Positions 15,959 through 24,523 of a stretch of 51,664 nucleotides of DNA are shown here, piece by piece. The notes under the pieces are model-generated. The model was not told the DNA's origin, did no database searches, and saw only the letters and a list, made by a program, of their open reading frames with translations. The stretch is from Caldifarciminota bacterium (lineage in GTDB: Bacteria > Hydrothermota > Tepidihabitantia > SM23-42). Position numbers and translations under genes: made by a program. The stretch lies in contig JAFGPO010000154.1 of NCBI GenBank assembly GCA_016936155.1, forward strand, positions 1-51,664, written 5' to 3'. Positions within the stretch are counted from its first letter, which is position 1; each line of letters starts with the position of its first letter.

Positions 15959-17873
15959 CGCCGTTATCCTTATCGGCGCCTTATTCCTGTACCGCACGTC
16001 CCCCATCTTTGCGGCATTGCGCGGGGTTGCGATCATCATACTCTACCTGATCATAACCGGCTTCTCCCTCCCGATAAGAAAGGCGGTCAAGCAAGCACCG
16101 CCGCTCGTTTTGATCGACGTTTCGAAGAGCATGGCACCGCACGTCGATACCATCAACGCCCTTCTCTCACCGCTCAAATTCGAACATACCACCCTCTATT
16201 TCAGCGAGAAAATCATGGAAACGCTGATCGATAGCATCGAACCGTACGGCACGTACACTGATATCATCGGTGCCCTCGGGTCAATCACATCCATCAATCC
16301 ATCGGCAATCATTCTCGTATCGGACGGAAACCATAATTGTCAGAATACATCCTTGTCGCTGCTTCGCGGATACGCCATTCCGGTCTTCGCCTTCGGGATC
16401 GGAACAGAAATCCCTCAAGACGTGACACTGCTCGACGTGCTGTATCCCGACTACGTATATAGCGGCGATTCGATCGATATCGAAGTTATGGTTCAATCCT
16501 ACGGTTATGAGAAAGGGACTGCGACCGTAGAACTTATATTCGACCATTCCCAGAAAAAACTACGGCGCACATTCCAGCTCAGCAACACAAAAGCCAAAAA
16601 CACGCTGATGTTCCGCGCGGCGCTTGCACAGACAGCGGATACCGGCATCACGGTCACCATCCTGCCCTTGCCCGGCGAAACACACACGCTCAACAACACG
16701 CAAAAATTCTATCTGACGCCCATTGATCGCAAGATCCGGGTCGTGTACTACACCGACCATGTTTCGTTCAACACCAAATTCATTATGCAGGCGCTCGATC
16801 AACACCCACGCATCAGCGCAACATATATCGCACGTTCACCCTCAGGACGTTACATTGATCCCCGCACTGGATCGGATCAATTGCTGCCGCGGTTGGACAC
16901 GGTCGATGCGCTCATCATCGACAATATCGCATGCGCCACGCTTCCCTGGCCGCATAGTGCGGACGCGGTCAATGCCGGTCTCGGACTGCTCTGCCTGGGA
17001 ACGATCCAGCAGCTCACACCCCAGTGGCAGGCACTGCTTCCGATCGCGATCACCGAGGCGGTAATTGAAGGCACGTTTCCGGTAACGGTCATCAACGGGT
17101 TCTCATGCCTTGTCCCTAACAGAGTATACCCCCCATTCTCTCGTGTTCACCGCGTCATTAGCGTACACGAACATGCAGTGACCGTTGCCGAAGCTAATAG
17201 TGCGCCCGCAATAGCCTACCAGCGCTGCGGACAGGGTTCGGTGTTTCAGATCAGCGGTCTGGATATCGGCACATGGCATTTCATGCAAAAAGGAATGCAC
17301 CAGGCGGATGTTCTGTCAGGTTTACTGCCGGACATTATTCGTTTCATCGCGCCCGAAGGACGAAATAAAAGGCTTATCCTCTCATCGCCGCAGCGAAACG
17401 TAACCGTCAATGAAAAAGTGGAACTGGTTTTGAAAAGTTACGATCTTGATTTCCGGGCTGCCGGGGGCGGGGACTTCTGGATCGATGTGCACGATCGGAA
17501 GATCCCGTTCTTTGAATCACAAAAAGGCGTTTATCACACATCATTCATCCTGGAGCGGTCCGGCGACCTTTCCCTCACCGCTTCCGGCATGTTGGGGAAT
17601 GAACTCCTTACGAGCAATACACTTGTGCTGAATGTGAGCGAAAGCGATCTTGAATACGTACAGACATTGAATCGTGTATTTCTAAGCGAGATAGCCCGGC
17701 ACACCGGGGGCGCCTTTTATCCGATAGACAGCCTTCCTCGTTTTACCGTGCCTGAATCGTCCCCTGAATACCGGATCGCTTATGTCGATCTGAACAATCC
17801 ATTCGGGTACTTGCTCGTCGTGGCGCTCTTTGTGCTCGACTGGATCGTACGGCGCCGTCGAGGTATGGTATGA
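15939..17873 (+). CDS. Membrane-anchored VWA-like domain protein
   Basis: This 644-aa protein has two N-terminal hydrophobic segments (about residues 2-40) and then a von Willebrand A-like domain with LVLIDVSKSMAPH (MIDAS D-x-S-x-S, about 58-62) and IILVSDGNH. A long periplasmic region with a glutamine-amidotransferase-like segment follows, and a C-terminal membrane helix ends in RRRRGMV. The layout resembles large BatA/DUF4159-like membrane proteins in FCB genomes; the function is unknown. The TTG start is inferred and overlaps the upstream lipoprotein gene. The downstream gene overlaps by 4 nt (ATGA). Confidence 0.82.
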   Translation: MIALFISAVILIGALFLYRTSPIFAALRGVAIIILYLIITGFSLPIRKAVKQAPPLVLIDVSKSMAPHVDTINALLSPLKFEHTTLYFSEKIMETLIDSIEPYGTYTDIIGALGSITSINPSAIILVSDGNHNCQNTSLSLLRGYAIPVFAFGIGTEIPQDVTLLDVLYPDYVYSGDSIDIEVMVQSYGYEKGTATVELIFDHSQKKLRRTFQLSNTKAKNTLMFRAALAQTADTGITVTILPLPGETHTLNNTQKFYLTPIDRKIRVVYYTDHVSFNTKFIMQALDQHPRISATYIARSPSGRYIDPRTGSDQLLPRLDTVDALIIDNIACATLPWPHSADAVNAGLGLLCLGTIQQLTPQWQALLPIAITEAVIEGTFPVTVINGFSCLVPNRVYPPFSRVHRVISVHEHAVTVAEANSAPAIAYQRCGQGSVFQISGLDIGTWHFMQKGMHQADVLSGLLPDIIRFIAPEGRNKRLILSSPQRNVTVNEKVELVLKSYDLDFRAAGGGDFWIDVHDRKIPFFESQKGVYHTSFILERSGDLSLTASGMLGNELLTSNTLVLNVSESDLEYVQTLNRVFLSEIARHTGGAFYPIDSLPRFTVPESSPEYRIAYVDLNNPFGYLLVVALFVLDWIVRRRRGMV

Positions 17874-18409
17874 CCCCCCAGGACCTGGTTACGCGCGGAT
17901 TCACTCCCGAACTTGCGGTTTTCATCACATCGATGCTGCCGATCGTTGAATTGCGGGGTGCCCTGCCGCTCGCGATCAACCTGTACCACATCCATTGGGT
18001 CAAAGCGTTCGCGATCGCATACGTTGGCAATCTGGTCCCGGTGCCATTCATCCTCTGGCTGCTAAAGCCCATGGCCACACTTCTTTCAAAAATCAAATTC
18101 ATCGGGAGATTTTTTAACTGGCTGTTCGAGCGCACGAGGAATAAAAGTTCGGGCATGATCGAACGTTACGAGGAGATCGGTCTCTTATTGTTCGTGGCGA
18201 TTCCTCTCCCCGGCACCGGAGCATGGACCGGCGCGCTCATCGCCTTCCTCTTTGGCCTCGATTTCAAAAAATCGTTCATCATGATCGCGCTCGGTGTCTT
18301 CATCGCGGGTGTGATCGTGACCTGCCTGTGCCTGCTCGGCTGGATCGGTGCGCTCCTCGCCGGGATCGGTTTTATCGCGCTTGTTTCATTAGGAGCCTGG
18401 AAGCTATGA
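17870..18409 (+). CDS. COG2426 small multidrug export-like membrane protein
   Basis: This 179-aa polytopic membrane protein of the Sm_multi_ex (COG2426) family has about four to five helices. Family marks are FITSMLPIVELRGALPLAIN near the N terminus and the later PLPGTGAWTGALIAFLFGL, the paired re-entrant-like segments also seen in DedA relatives. Actual transport activity is not established for the family. It is coupled to the VWA gene by an ATGA overlap. Its 3' end overlaps that of the convergent MFS gene by 38 nt. Confidence 0.87.
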   Translation: MTPQDLVTRGFTPELAVFITSMLPIVELRGALPLAINLYHIHWVKAFAIAYVGNLVPVPFILWLLKPMATLLSKIKFIGRFFNWLFERTRNKSSGMIERYEEIGLLLFVAIPLPGTGAWTGALIAFLFGLDFKKSFIMIALGVFIAGVIVTCLCLLGWIGALLAGIGFIALVSLGAWKL

Positions 18410-19424
18410 ATGAAACCATGGCAACCCCGCTTGAAAAATACAGCATGGCCCGTAGTCCGAGGAATGCCACCAGCCCTCCAATGAGCGGCCCGATGATCCC
18501 GGATAATCCGATGATCGAATTGAGCAAGCCTGTTACCGTCGAACGCTCTTCATTGTGCTCGAGCAATTCTTTCATGGAACCGAGGTAGAGATTCGCGTAC
18601 GAAAAACCGAGCAGTGCCTGAAGGAAAATCAGGAATTCCCAGTGCGGGATCACTGCATAGCCTAAAAACGTTACCGCCGAAGCGATCAACCCGGTCGCGA
18701 TTAACCTTGAACTTTTCACATTGCGCAGGACGAGCATGAATGTAAATTGCATGAGAGGATTGATCGCGTAGAGCATCCCGATCATGAATCTATCGACACC
18801 CAGCAGCGCCATGTAAATAGGGAATATCGCCCATATTGCACTCGCGGCACTGTGCCGAAGCAGGAAGGGGGCGTATACGTGTATATTCTTGCGTATGACC
18901 TTGACCGGGAACAGAGGCACTTTGATGCGATGTACTTTTTCACGGATAAAAAATGATATTCCGAATCCTGCCACACACATCACCGCCGAGGCGGTGAACA
19001 CGTATGCGTCCTTGGTCAGGATGCCCGCAATAAGACTTGCGATCATGAAACCGAACGAACCGAATGCCGTGAACACGCCGATTGACCCGCTTCCAATGAG
19101 CGCTGCCAGAGGGCCGGGTATCATGCCCGCGCCCAAGCCGGCCAATCCGCGCAGCAGAAAGAGCGATCCAAGATCACGGATCGTGGTCTGGCCGTAGAAT
19201 ACGATCCCGGATACGATAAATCCGATGATTACGATCCTCTTGCGGCCGAGCGTATCGCCCAACCGGCCGAATACCGTTGATGCAAAAAGCATGATGGTAT
19301 TGTAAAGACAGAGTACCAGCGATACGACGAACAAATTATCCGTGTATCGATGCGCAATGAGCGGAATGAATATAAAAGAGAGGGTCCAGGACCCGACGAA
19401 TAGAAAATTAAGGAGTGTCGGTAT
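18372..19424 (-). CDS. MFS transporter with no canonical start before TM1
   Basis: This major facilitator superfamily permease has the motif A loop GRLGDTLGRKR after TM2. The first standard start, TTG at 19334, would delete TM1. Reading the same frame upstream gives LLNFLFVGSWTLSFIFIPLI, a convincing TM1, back to the pyrE stop codon at 19425-19427, which is in the same frame. No ATG, GTG or TTG lies in that interval. ATA at 19424, just after a GGGGGT stretch, is the only start-like position at the boundary. It is last in the pyr operon; substrate unknown. Confidence 0.75.
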   Translation of the reverse strand: MPTLLNFLFVGSWTLSFIFIPLIAHRYTDNLFVVSLVLCLYNTIMLFASTVFGRLGDTLGRKRIVIIGFIVSGIVFYGQTTIRDLGSLFLLRGLAGLGAGMIPGPLAALIGSGSIGVFTAFGSFGFMIASLIAGILTKDAYVFTASAVMCVAGFGISFFIREKVHRIKVPLFPVKVIRKNIHVYAPFLLRHSAASAIWAIFPIYMALLGVDRFMIGMLYAINPLMQFTFMLVLRNVKSSRLIATGLIASAVTFLGYAVIPHWEFLIFLQALLGFSYANLYLGSMKELLEHNEERSTVTGLLNSIIGLSGIIGPLIGGLVAFLGLRAMLYFSSGVAMVSFIASRLLMKQAR

Positions 19425-19973
19425 TTACAAACCCCCGAGCGTACTCAGAGGGACCTTTGCTTTGCATAAAGGGCAGTTTGCAGGATCGAAGTTCTCAACG
19501 GTCCTGGCATAGGTGGCGTAATACTCGAACGGCATCTTCCCGGTACTGCGGTCGATCAAAACCGCAGCACCGGCCACCCGTGCGCCTTTTCCCTTGACCG
19601 CATCGAGCGTCTCAACAAGGGATTTACCGGTCGTCATGACGTCATCAACGATCAACACCGTCTTGTCGTTGATGTCATATCCGCGCCGGATCATTCGTTT
19701 TCCATCGTATTCCTCGGCAATGCCTGTGCGCGCGCCCATTTGCCGGGCGACCTCAAAGGCGATCACAATGCCCCCGCTGGTTGGACCGATCACCCACTCG
19801 ATGTGAGCGTCCTTGAAATGATCGGCGATCATTGCGCACAGTGTTGACGTCGCCTCGGGATTTTCCAGGATGCGGAATTTCTGGAAGTAGTACTTGCTGT
19901 GCAGGCCGGAATTGAGGAGAAAGTGTCCTTCCTGCAGAACCTTCAGATCTTTAAGCATTTGTTCTAAGTCCAT
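19425..19973 (-). CDS. pyrE: Orotate phosphoribosyltransferase
   Basis: PyrE converts orotate and PRPP to orotidine monophosphate. The PRPP-binding motif KTVLIVDDVMTTGKSLVETL is clear, and GPTSGGIVIAFEVA is the upstream substrate loop. The 182-aa size is normal. ATG at 19973 is preferred because AGGAG lies 7 nt upstream; the TTG at 19979 is too close to it. The start overlaps pyrF by 23 nt. The C-terminal CPLC pair is an unusual extra. Confidence 0.95.
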   Translation of the reverse strand: MDLEQMLKDLKVLQEGHFLLNSGLHSKYYFQKFRILENPEATSTLCAMIADHFKDAHIEWVIGPTSGGIVIAFEVARQMGARTGIAEEYDGKRMIRRGYDINDKTVLIVDDVMTTGKSLVETLDAVKGKGARVAGAAVLIDRSTGKMPFEYYATYARTVENFDPANCPLCKAKVPLSTLGGL

Positions 19974-20688
19974 CTTCAATCTCCTGTAGTATCTTCTCGG
20001 CCGCCTCCTTTGGTGATGCAGCCTTTACGATCGGCCTGCCAATGACCATGTAATCGACACCGGCCTTGACCGCTTCTTTCGGGGTCATAACGCGCGCTTG
20101 ATCATCCGATTCAACGAGTGAATGTGCGGGCCGGATCCCCGGTGTCACGATCAGCAAATCCTTTCCGCACGCCTTGCGGATGTGCGTCACTTCCTGGGGT
20201 GATGCTACGACACCGTCCAACCCAGCACTGCGCGCCAGTTGCGCGAAAAATACCACCTGTTCTTCAAGGCTCCGCTGGATATCGCCGAATAGGTCTTTGA
20301 AGTACGCTTCGTCGATGCTTGTCAGCACGGTAACACCGAGCAGTTTCGGGCGAGGTATTTCCTTGATATCCGAAACCATGAGTGTCGCCTTCACGGCTTC
20401 CTCAAGCATGGAAAATCCGCCGCTCGTATGCAGGGTGATACAATCAACGCCCAGTTCCATCGCGCCCTCGCATGCGCGCGCCACTGTATTCGGGATATCA
20501 TGGTACTTCATGTCAAGCATAACCTTGAGCCCGCGGTCTTTCAAGAACCGGATCAGGTCCAGGCCGAAATAGATGAACGGTATCGGTCCTACCTTATAGT
20601 ACTGCACAAGACCGTCAAGGTCATTGACCAGCTTCTTAATTTTTTGCAGATCGTTCAGATCCAACGATACGATGATTTTATCCGTCAT
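19951..20688 (-). CDS. pyrF: Orotidine 5'-phosphate decarboxylase
   Basis: PyrF makes UMP from OMP. The catalytic KVMLDMKYHDIPNTV (D-x-K-x-x-D) is at about residues 54-68, with VTPGIRP and YMVIGRPIVKA at the phosphate-binding end of the barrel. The 245-aa length is normal for the bacterial type. The ATG has an upstream aaagga. It is preceded by a phased GCC repeat array (20705-20750) and followed by pyrE in an overlapping arrangement. Confidence 0.96.
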   Translation of the reverse strand: MTDKIIVSLDLNDLQKIKKLVNDLDGLVQYYKVGPIPFIYFGLDLIRFLKDRGLKVMLDMKYHDIPNTVARACEGAMELGVDCITLHTSGGFSMLEEAVKATLMVSDIKEIPRPKLLGVTVLTSIDEAYFKDLFGDIQRSLEEQVVFFAQLARSAGLDGVVASPQEVTHIRKACGKDLLIVTPGIRPAHSLVESDDQARVMTPKEAVKAGVDYMVIGRPIVKAASPKEAAEKILQEIEDGLRTNA

Positions 20689-20704
20689 TTCATTCCTTTC
20701 AGAA

Positions 20705-20750
20705 GGCTGTGAGAGGGCTATGACAGGGCGAAGAGATGGCTTGATAAGGC
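20705..20750 (-). repeat. 11-bp phased GCC repeat array (site D)
   Basis: On the minus strand, gccttatcaa, gccatctcttc, gccctgtcata, gccctctcaca and gccttctgaa follow with spacings of 10, 11, 11 and 11 bp. The array sits in the leader just upstream of pyrF. Confidence 0.65.
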
Positions 20751-20805
20751 GGATATAAGACTCGAGAAGAATCAGATGTCAGAATAGGGCGAAAACAGCT
20801 GAACA

Positions 20806-21141
20806 TCATTTATTCTCCGATGATCTTCTAAGTCGATCTATAAGATACATTGTTTTAATCGCGAGGTCAGTAAATTCTTCGTACAATCCATCCAGAATGT
20901 AACCCTTCCGACTAACTCGCCGTACCCTTTCACGTAATTCACCAAGAGACCGTTTACTATATCTAAGGAATTTCAGATATTCAGGTATTGAACCACTATA
21001 GTATCCCTCTACAAAATTTGCACCTACGGAATCCGAAGCATTGTCGATCTGTGATCTCATTTTGACTTCAAAACGAGGTATCTTTTTCAAGATCTTCTGC
21101 ACAATGATATCCAGTTTGTCCATATTCTGCCAGACGATCAT
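20806..21141 (-). CDS. Four-helix-bundle protein of the 23S rRNA intervening-sequence (S23) family
   Basis: This 111-aa protein of the S23/IVP four-helix-bundle family was first noticed inside 23S rRNA insertions but is mostly free-standing; its function is unknown. Typical blocks are IVWQNMDKLDIIVQKILKKI, ANFVEGYYSGSIPEYLKFLR and LGELRERVRRVSRKGYI. The track frame opens at a GTG (21225), but its first 28 residues are highly charged repeat-derived sequence. ATG at 21141 gives the normal family N terminus. It lies between pyrD and pyrF, same strand, and interrupts the pyr genes. Confidence 0.85.
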   Translation of the reverse strand: MIVWQNMDKLDIIVQKILKKIPRFEVKMRSQIDNASDSVGANFVEGYYSGSIPEYLKFLRYSKRSLGELRERVRRVSRKGYILDGLYEEFTDLAIKTMYLIDRLRRSSENK

Positions 21142-21181
21142 CTTTTCGTGTCCGCGCGGTTTGTTTCTTCCTGCTTCCTGC

Positions 21182-21284
21182 GCCTGGTTGCGCCTTTTCC
21201 TGCCCTCTTCATCCTCTTGTTTCACGCCTTCTTTTGCCCTCTATGCCTTGTTAAGCCCTTTCCTGCCATCTCCTGCCTTCTTCC
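21182..21284 (+). repeat. 10-bp phased GCC repeat array reaching into the pyrD 3' end (site E)
   Basis: GCC words start at 21182, 21192, 21202, 21226, 21236, 21245, 21255, 21265 and 21275. The last four lie at or inside the end of pyrD, on the opposite strand, so they encode its terminal Lys/Gly-rich tail. Confidence 0.65.
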
Positions 21285-22113
21285 CCCTTCTTAAGAAGCT
21301 TTCCAGTTCCTTGATAATGGCAATCGGTGCTTCGGGATCGCGCAGCATCGCGCTGCCTACCGCTACTGCGGACGCGCCGGCAAGGAGGAACTCGTACGCA
21401 TCCTGACCGGTCATGATGCCGCCCATGCCGATGATCGGCACGCCGATATCCCGGATGCGGTTCACGCAGTACAGGGCAAACGGCTTGATCGCAGGACCGG
21501 AAAGACCGCCAATGATCAAAGGCTTGCCTGAGCTGGTATCATACGCCATGCCGTAGAGCGTATTGATCAGGGATATCCCGTCCGCGCCTTTATCGACACA
21601 CATCCTGGCGACGCGCAGCGGATCACAAAAATTAGGGGTTAGTTTAACGATGACCGGGCATTTTGTTTTTTTGCGGACTCCCGCGACGATCCGGCCCACG
21701 ATGTCCGGATCCTGACCGAATGCCGCACCGCCTTCCTTGACGTTCGGGCAGGACACGTTGAGCTCAAATGCGTCGACGCGGTTCCCGATGCGCTCCACGA
21801 TCTCAATATACTCGTTGACACTGAAGCCTGCAACATTGGCGATCACCCGCGTCTTGAGTTTCGCGAGCCCGGGTATGATATGAGCACAGAACGCATCGAC
21901 ACCCGGATTTTCCAGACCAACCCAATTGATCAATCCGCCCGGCGTCTCATAGATCCTGGGGGGCGGATTTCCTTCCCGGGGTTTGAGCGTGATGCCTTTT
22001 GTTATCACGGCGCCGACCGCATTGGAGATCCGCTGGTACTTCAGTCCGAAACCGAATACGCCGGACGCGGTGAACACCTCATTTTTGAACGCGATGCCGA
22101 ATATCTTAACCAT
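21241..22113 (-). CDS. pyrD: Dihydroorotate dehydrogenase B, catalytic subunit
   Basis: This class 1B enzyme oxidises dihydroorotate to orotate with FMN and works with PyrK. The 290-aa protein shows NVSCPNVKEGGAAFGQDP with the catalytic Cys (class 1 rather than Ser of class 2), VIVKLTPNF, GGLSGPAIKPFAL and GMGGIMTGQDA for FMN phosphate binding. The start overlaps pyrK by 8 nt. The last residues (GKKAGDGRKGLNKA) are encoded by the phased GCC repeat and look like a recent extension. Confidence 0.95.
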   Translation of the reverse strand: MVKIFGIAFKNEVFTASGVFGFGLKYQRISNAVGAVITKGITLKPREGNPPPRIYETPGGLINWVGLENPGVDAFCAHIIPGLAKLKTRVIANVAGFSVNEYIEIVERIGNRVDAFELNVSCPNVKEGGAAFGQDPDIVGRIVAGVRKKTKCPVIVKLTPNFCDPLRVARMCVDKGADGISLINTLYGMAYDTSSGKPLIIGGLSGPAIKPFALYCVNRIRDIGVPIIGMGGIMTGQDAYEFLLAGASAVAVGSAMLRDPEAPIAIIKELESFLRRGKKAGDGRKGLNKA

Positions 22114-22858
22114 TGAACTCTATCCCGCTCAAATCGAACACCGGACCATCCTCGCAAATGCGCTTGTACACGCCGCGGTACCGGATCGCGCACCCCAGGC
22201 AGAGCCCGCACCCGCAGCCGAGGAAATCTTCGCAAAAGGCATACACGGGGACCGGAAGTTCCATACGCTGCAGCGCAACGAGCATAGCGCGCGGTCCGCA
22301 CGCGTACGCGCATTCATACTCCGGAGCAAACCATGCCTTCAGTTCCTGCAGCACCGTACGCGGTTTTTTCATTCCCTTCTCAGCAACGAACGCGCACGCA
22401 TCGCTCATTTTCCGTATTTCTTTAGTCAGAACGAGATCGCGTGCATGGCGCGCGCCATACAGGAATGCGAACGGCGCGTTTTTTTTCTTTAAGTGCTGCG
22501 CAACGAACAAGAGCGGCGCAACCCCGATGCCGCCGGCAATGATCAGACTCCGCTTGCGTGCCGGCACGATGCCATGACCAAACGGCCCCAGGAGCGTTAC
22601 TTCTTCTCCTGGTTCTTTTTCGCTCAAGAGCCGCGTTCCCCGGCCGACAATACGCACGACAAGACGCAGTATACCACGCTCGTACTGAGCAGCACTGATC
22701 GGACGATTCAGGAACGGATCAAGGCTCGCACCAAGTCGAACCTGAAAGAACTGTCCAGGCATAAGCCGGGTCAATGGCACCCGGACCGAAAAACTAAAAA
22801 TATCAGGGGAATGCCATGTCTTTTGTTGTATCCTTGTCTTATGGCTCAATCGGCTCAT
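22106..22858 (-). CDS. pyrK: Dihydroorotate dehydrogenase B, electron transfer subunit
   Basis: PyrK passes electrons from PyrD to NAD through FAD and a [2Fe-2S] cluster. The N-terminal FAD domain has MPGQFFQVRL and RPISAAQYERG. The NAD part has GPFGHGI and AGGIGVAPLLFVA. The C-terminal cluster motif is seen as DFLGCGCGLCLGCAIRYRG followed by RICEDGPVFD. ATG at 22858 (250 aa) is preferred over the track start at 22903, which lies deeper in the upstream TPR gene. It overlaps that gene by 20 nt. Confidence 0.94.
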   Translation of the reverse strand: MSRLSHKTRIQQKTWHSPDIFSFSVRVPLTRLMPGQFFQVRLGASLDPFLNRPISAAQYERGILRLVVRIVGRGTRLLSEKEPGEEVTLLGPFGHGIVPARKRSLIIAGGIGVAPLLFVAQHLKKKNAPFAFLYGARHARDLVLTKEIRKMSDACAFVAEKGMKKPRTVLQELKAWFAPEYECAYACGPRAMLVALQRMELPVPVYAFCEDFLGCGCGLCLGCAIRYRGVYKRICEDGPVFDLSGIEFNG

Positions 22859-24206
22859 CGTGCATATCGGGTGTTTCCGTCTCCTCGTTTTCCTGTGAAC
22901 CATCCCATCCCATTAAAGTCCGGGCACTCAGCGCGTACTCGGTTCTCGGGTACGCTTGCGTCAGTAATTGCGCACATTCCCGCGCAATACTGTCGTTTTT
23001 GATCACGGTATGGTTGATCCAGAAGCGCGCGTACAGCGCCTTCGGCGCCCAAATGCTTGCCGGAAAGTCCTTATAAACCTTCCGGTATTCTTGAGACGCA
23101 CGATCCGGATCATTGAAATCTATGTAGTATATCTCCGCCCTCATGAACTGCGCCCGGTCCAGGTCTTCGCTCTGTCCAGCAAGAAGGTTTATGCGCCGCA
23201 GGACCTCGGCCATTTTTTTCGCCTTTGATCCATATTCACTGATCGCAGACCTGTACAGCGCTGAATCATAGTGGACGATCGCCATGTCCAGGCTGTCCTG
23301 GGCACGATAGAGCTCTGCGAGTTGGAAAAATGCCTGGGCCGCGATATCCGAGAACCCGCTCACCGCAACCTCAAGGTAGATCTCTTTTGCTTTCAGCGTA
23401 TCACCGAGCGTTGCGGTAAGCTCAGCAAAAATATTCCTGAATTCCGGATCGTATTCGCCCTCGAGGAAATCGCGGCATTTCGCGTACTCGCCCATCGCAA
23501 GGTAAATTTCCGCGATCCGCAATTTTAATGCTTGTTTGTCATCCGGCATACTGGTGAGAGACAGCAGTTTGTTGTAGGTTTCAAGCGCGTCATCGAACAA
23601 TTCCTGCTGGAACTGCGCGTCACCGAGGATGCTCAGAATCCACCGACGTTCCTCTCTATTCAAATGTTCCTTCATCATCTGCCCTGCGGCGGCGGTCAGA
23701 TCCGTGTAATTTTTTGTCGCAAAATATGCCTGACAGAGAACGAGCCCGGCCCTGCTGCGAAACGGTTTGAACTCCTTTGCTTCTTTGAGATCAATCACTG
23801 CCTGGCCGTATTTTTGCTCCTTGAAGTACGCAAGTCCCCGGTAGTACAGCGCATCATCATAATATTTGGAATCGGAATAATTATAGAGAATATAGTCCAA
23901 TTTCTCAAGCGCGCGGGCATAATCACCTTTGTAATAATAGCTCACTCCCATCATAAAGAGCGCATCATCGACATACCTGGAGTGTGGGTACTTCACGATA
24001 ACCGAGGTCGCTTTTTCGATCGTCTTGTCAAAATTCTCGGAATCAACCTTTAAGGTATCGTTGGTGACGGTTTTTTTTGCTTCCCGAAAATAGTGCTGCG
24101 CATTGTAAAAGGTATTGAAGTAGGCGCAACTAATCCATAGAACCAATGGAATCAACACTAATAACCGGCGGCAATTCTTCCGTGTAAGTCCAGATCTAGT
24201 TATCAT
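22839..24206 (-). CDS. TPR-repeat lipoprotein (BamD/Tol-Pal-like assembly type)
   Basis: This 455-aa protein has a signal peptide and lipobox (LVLWISC, Cys about residue 27). CAYFNTFYNAQHYFREA follows, and then many tetratricopeptide-like helical repeats (for example PHSRYVDDALFMMGVSYYYK and SDSKYYDDALYYRGLAYFKE). Such lipoproteins are common in WOR-3/FCB-like genomes and resemble BamD or YbgF in layout; a role in envelope assembly is inference. It heads the minus-strand series leading into pyrK and pyrD. Confidence 0.87.
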   Translation of the reverse strand: MITRSGLTRKNCRRLLVLIPLVLWISCAYFNTFYNAQHYFREAKKTVTNDTLKVDSENFDKTIEKATSVIVKYPHSRYVDDALFMMGVSYYYKGDYARALEKLDYILYNYSDSKYYDDALYYRGLAYFKEQKYGQAVIDLKEAKEFKPFRSRAGLVLCQAYFATKNYTDLTAAAGQMMKEHLNREERRWILSILGDAQFQQELFDDALETYNKLLSLTSMPDDKQALKLRIAEIYLAMGEYAKCRDFLEGEYDPEFRNIFAELTATLGDTLKAKEIYLEVAVSGFSDIAAQAFFQLAELYRAQDSLDMAIVHYDSALYRSAISEYGSKAKKMAEVLRRINLLAGQSEDLDRAQFMRAEIYYIDFNDPDRASQEYRKVYKDFPASIWAPKALYARFWINHTVIKNDSIARECAQLLTQAYPRTEYALSARTLMGWDGSQENEETETPDMHDEPIEP

Positions 24207-24523
24207 AAAATCCTACTATCCGTATCCGAAATTCCAAACAGAAGTGTATCAAGATACCCCCGCACCTCATTCGCCTTAGACTATCTGGCAATATTTCGAA
24301 TTTCATTCAATCCACACAAATAAACCTGCGTAAACAGCACAGCTGGATCTCAATAAGGTATCGGAGCAGGCAGAATATCAGCGGGAAGCACATCCGAATA
24401 TCGAAGCATCAGATTCAATCCCTGATGTTCTGGTTTCCTGGTTTCCTGCGTGCTGATATCCTGATCTGCTGATGCGCGCTTTGTCAAAATTATTCAGTGC
24501 TTCCAATTTAGAATTTCTAAGGT
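24207..24523. repeat. Intergenic spacer with 8-bp-period CAG/CTG inverted element (copy 1)
   Basis: No gene is seen in this 317-bp gap. At about 24358-24410 words ending in CAG recur (agaatatcag type). At 24430-24477 CTG-led words recur every 7-8 bp and end in the conserved 33-mer at 24445-24477 (starts cctgcgtgctgatatcctga). Similar 33-mers are at 29235, 38208 and 46631. Confidence 0.6.

Noticed and set aside
22113-22577. Plus-strand frames over pyrK
   Set aside because: They are antisense to the Fe-S cluster and FAD/NAD motifs of pyrK, and their composition is low-complexity.
24358-24477. Possible CRISPR array in the periodic intergenic repeats
   Set aside because: The units are 7-11 bp, degenerate and contiguous. 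There are no 25-40 bp direct repeats with unique spacers, and no cas genes.
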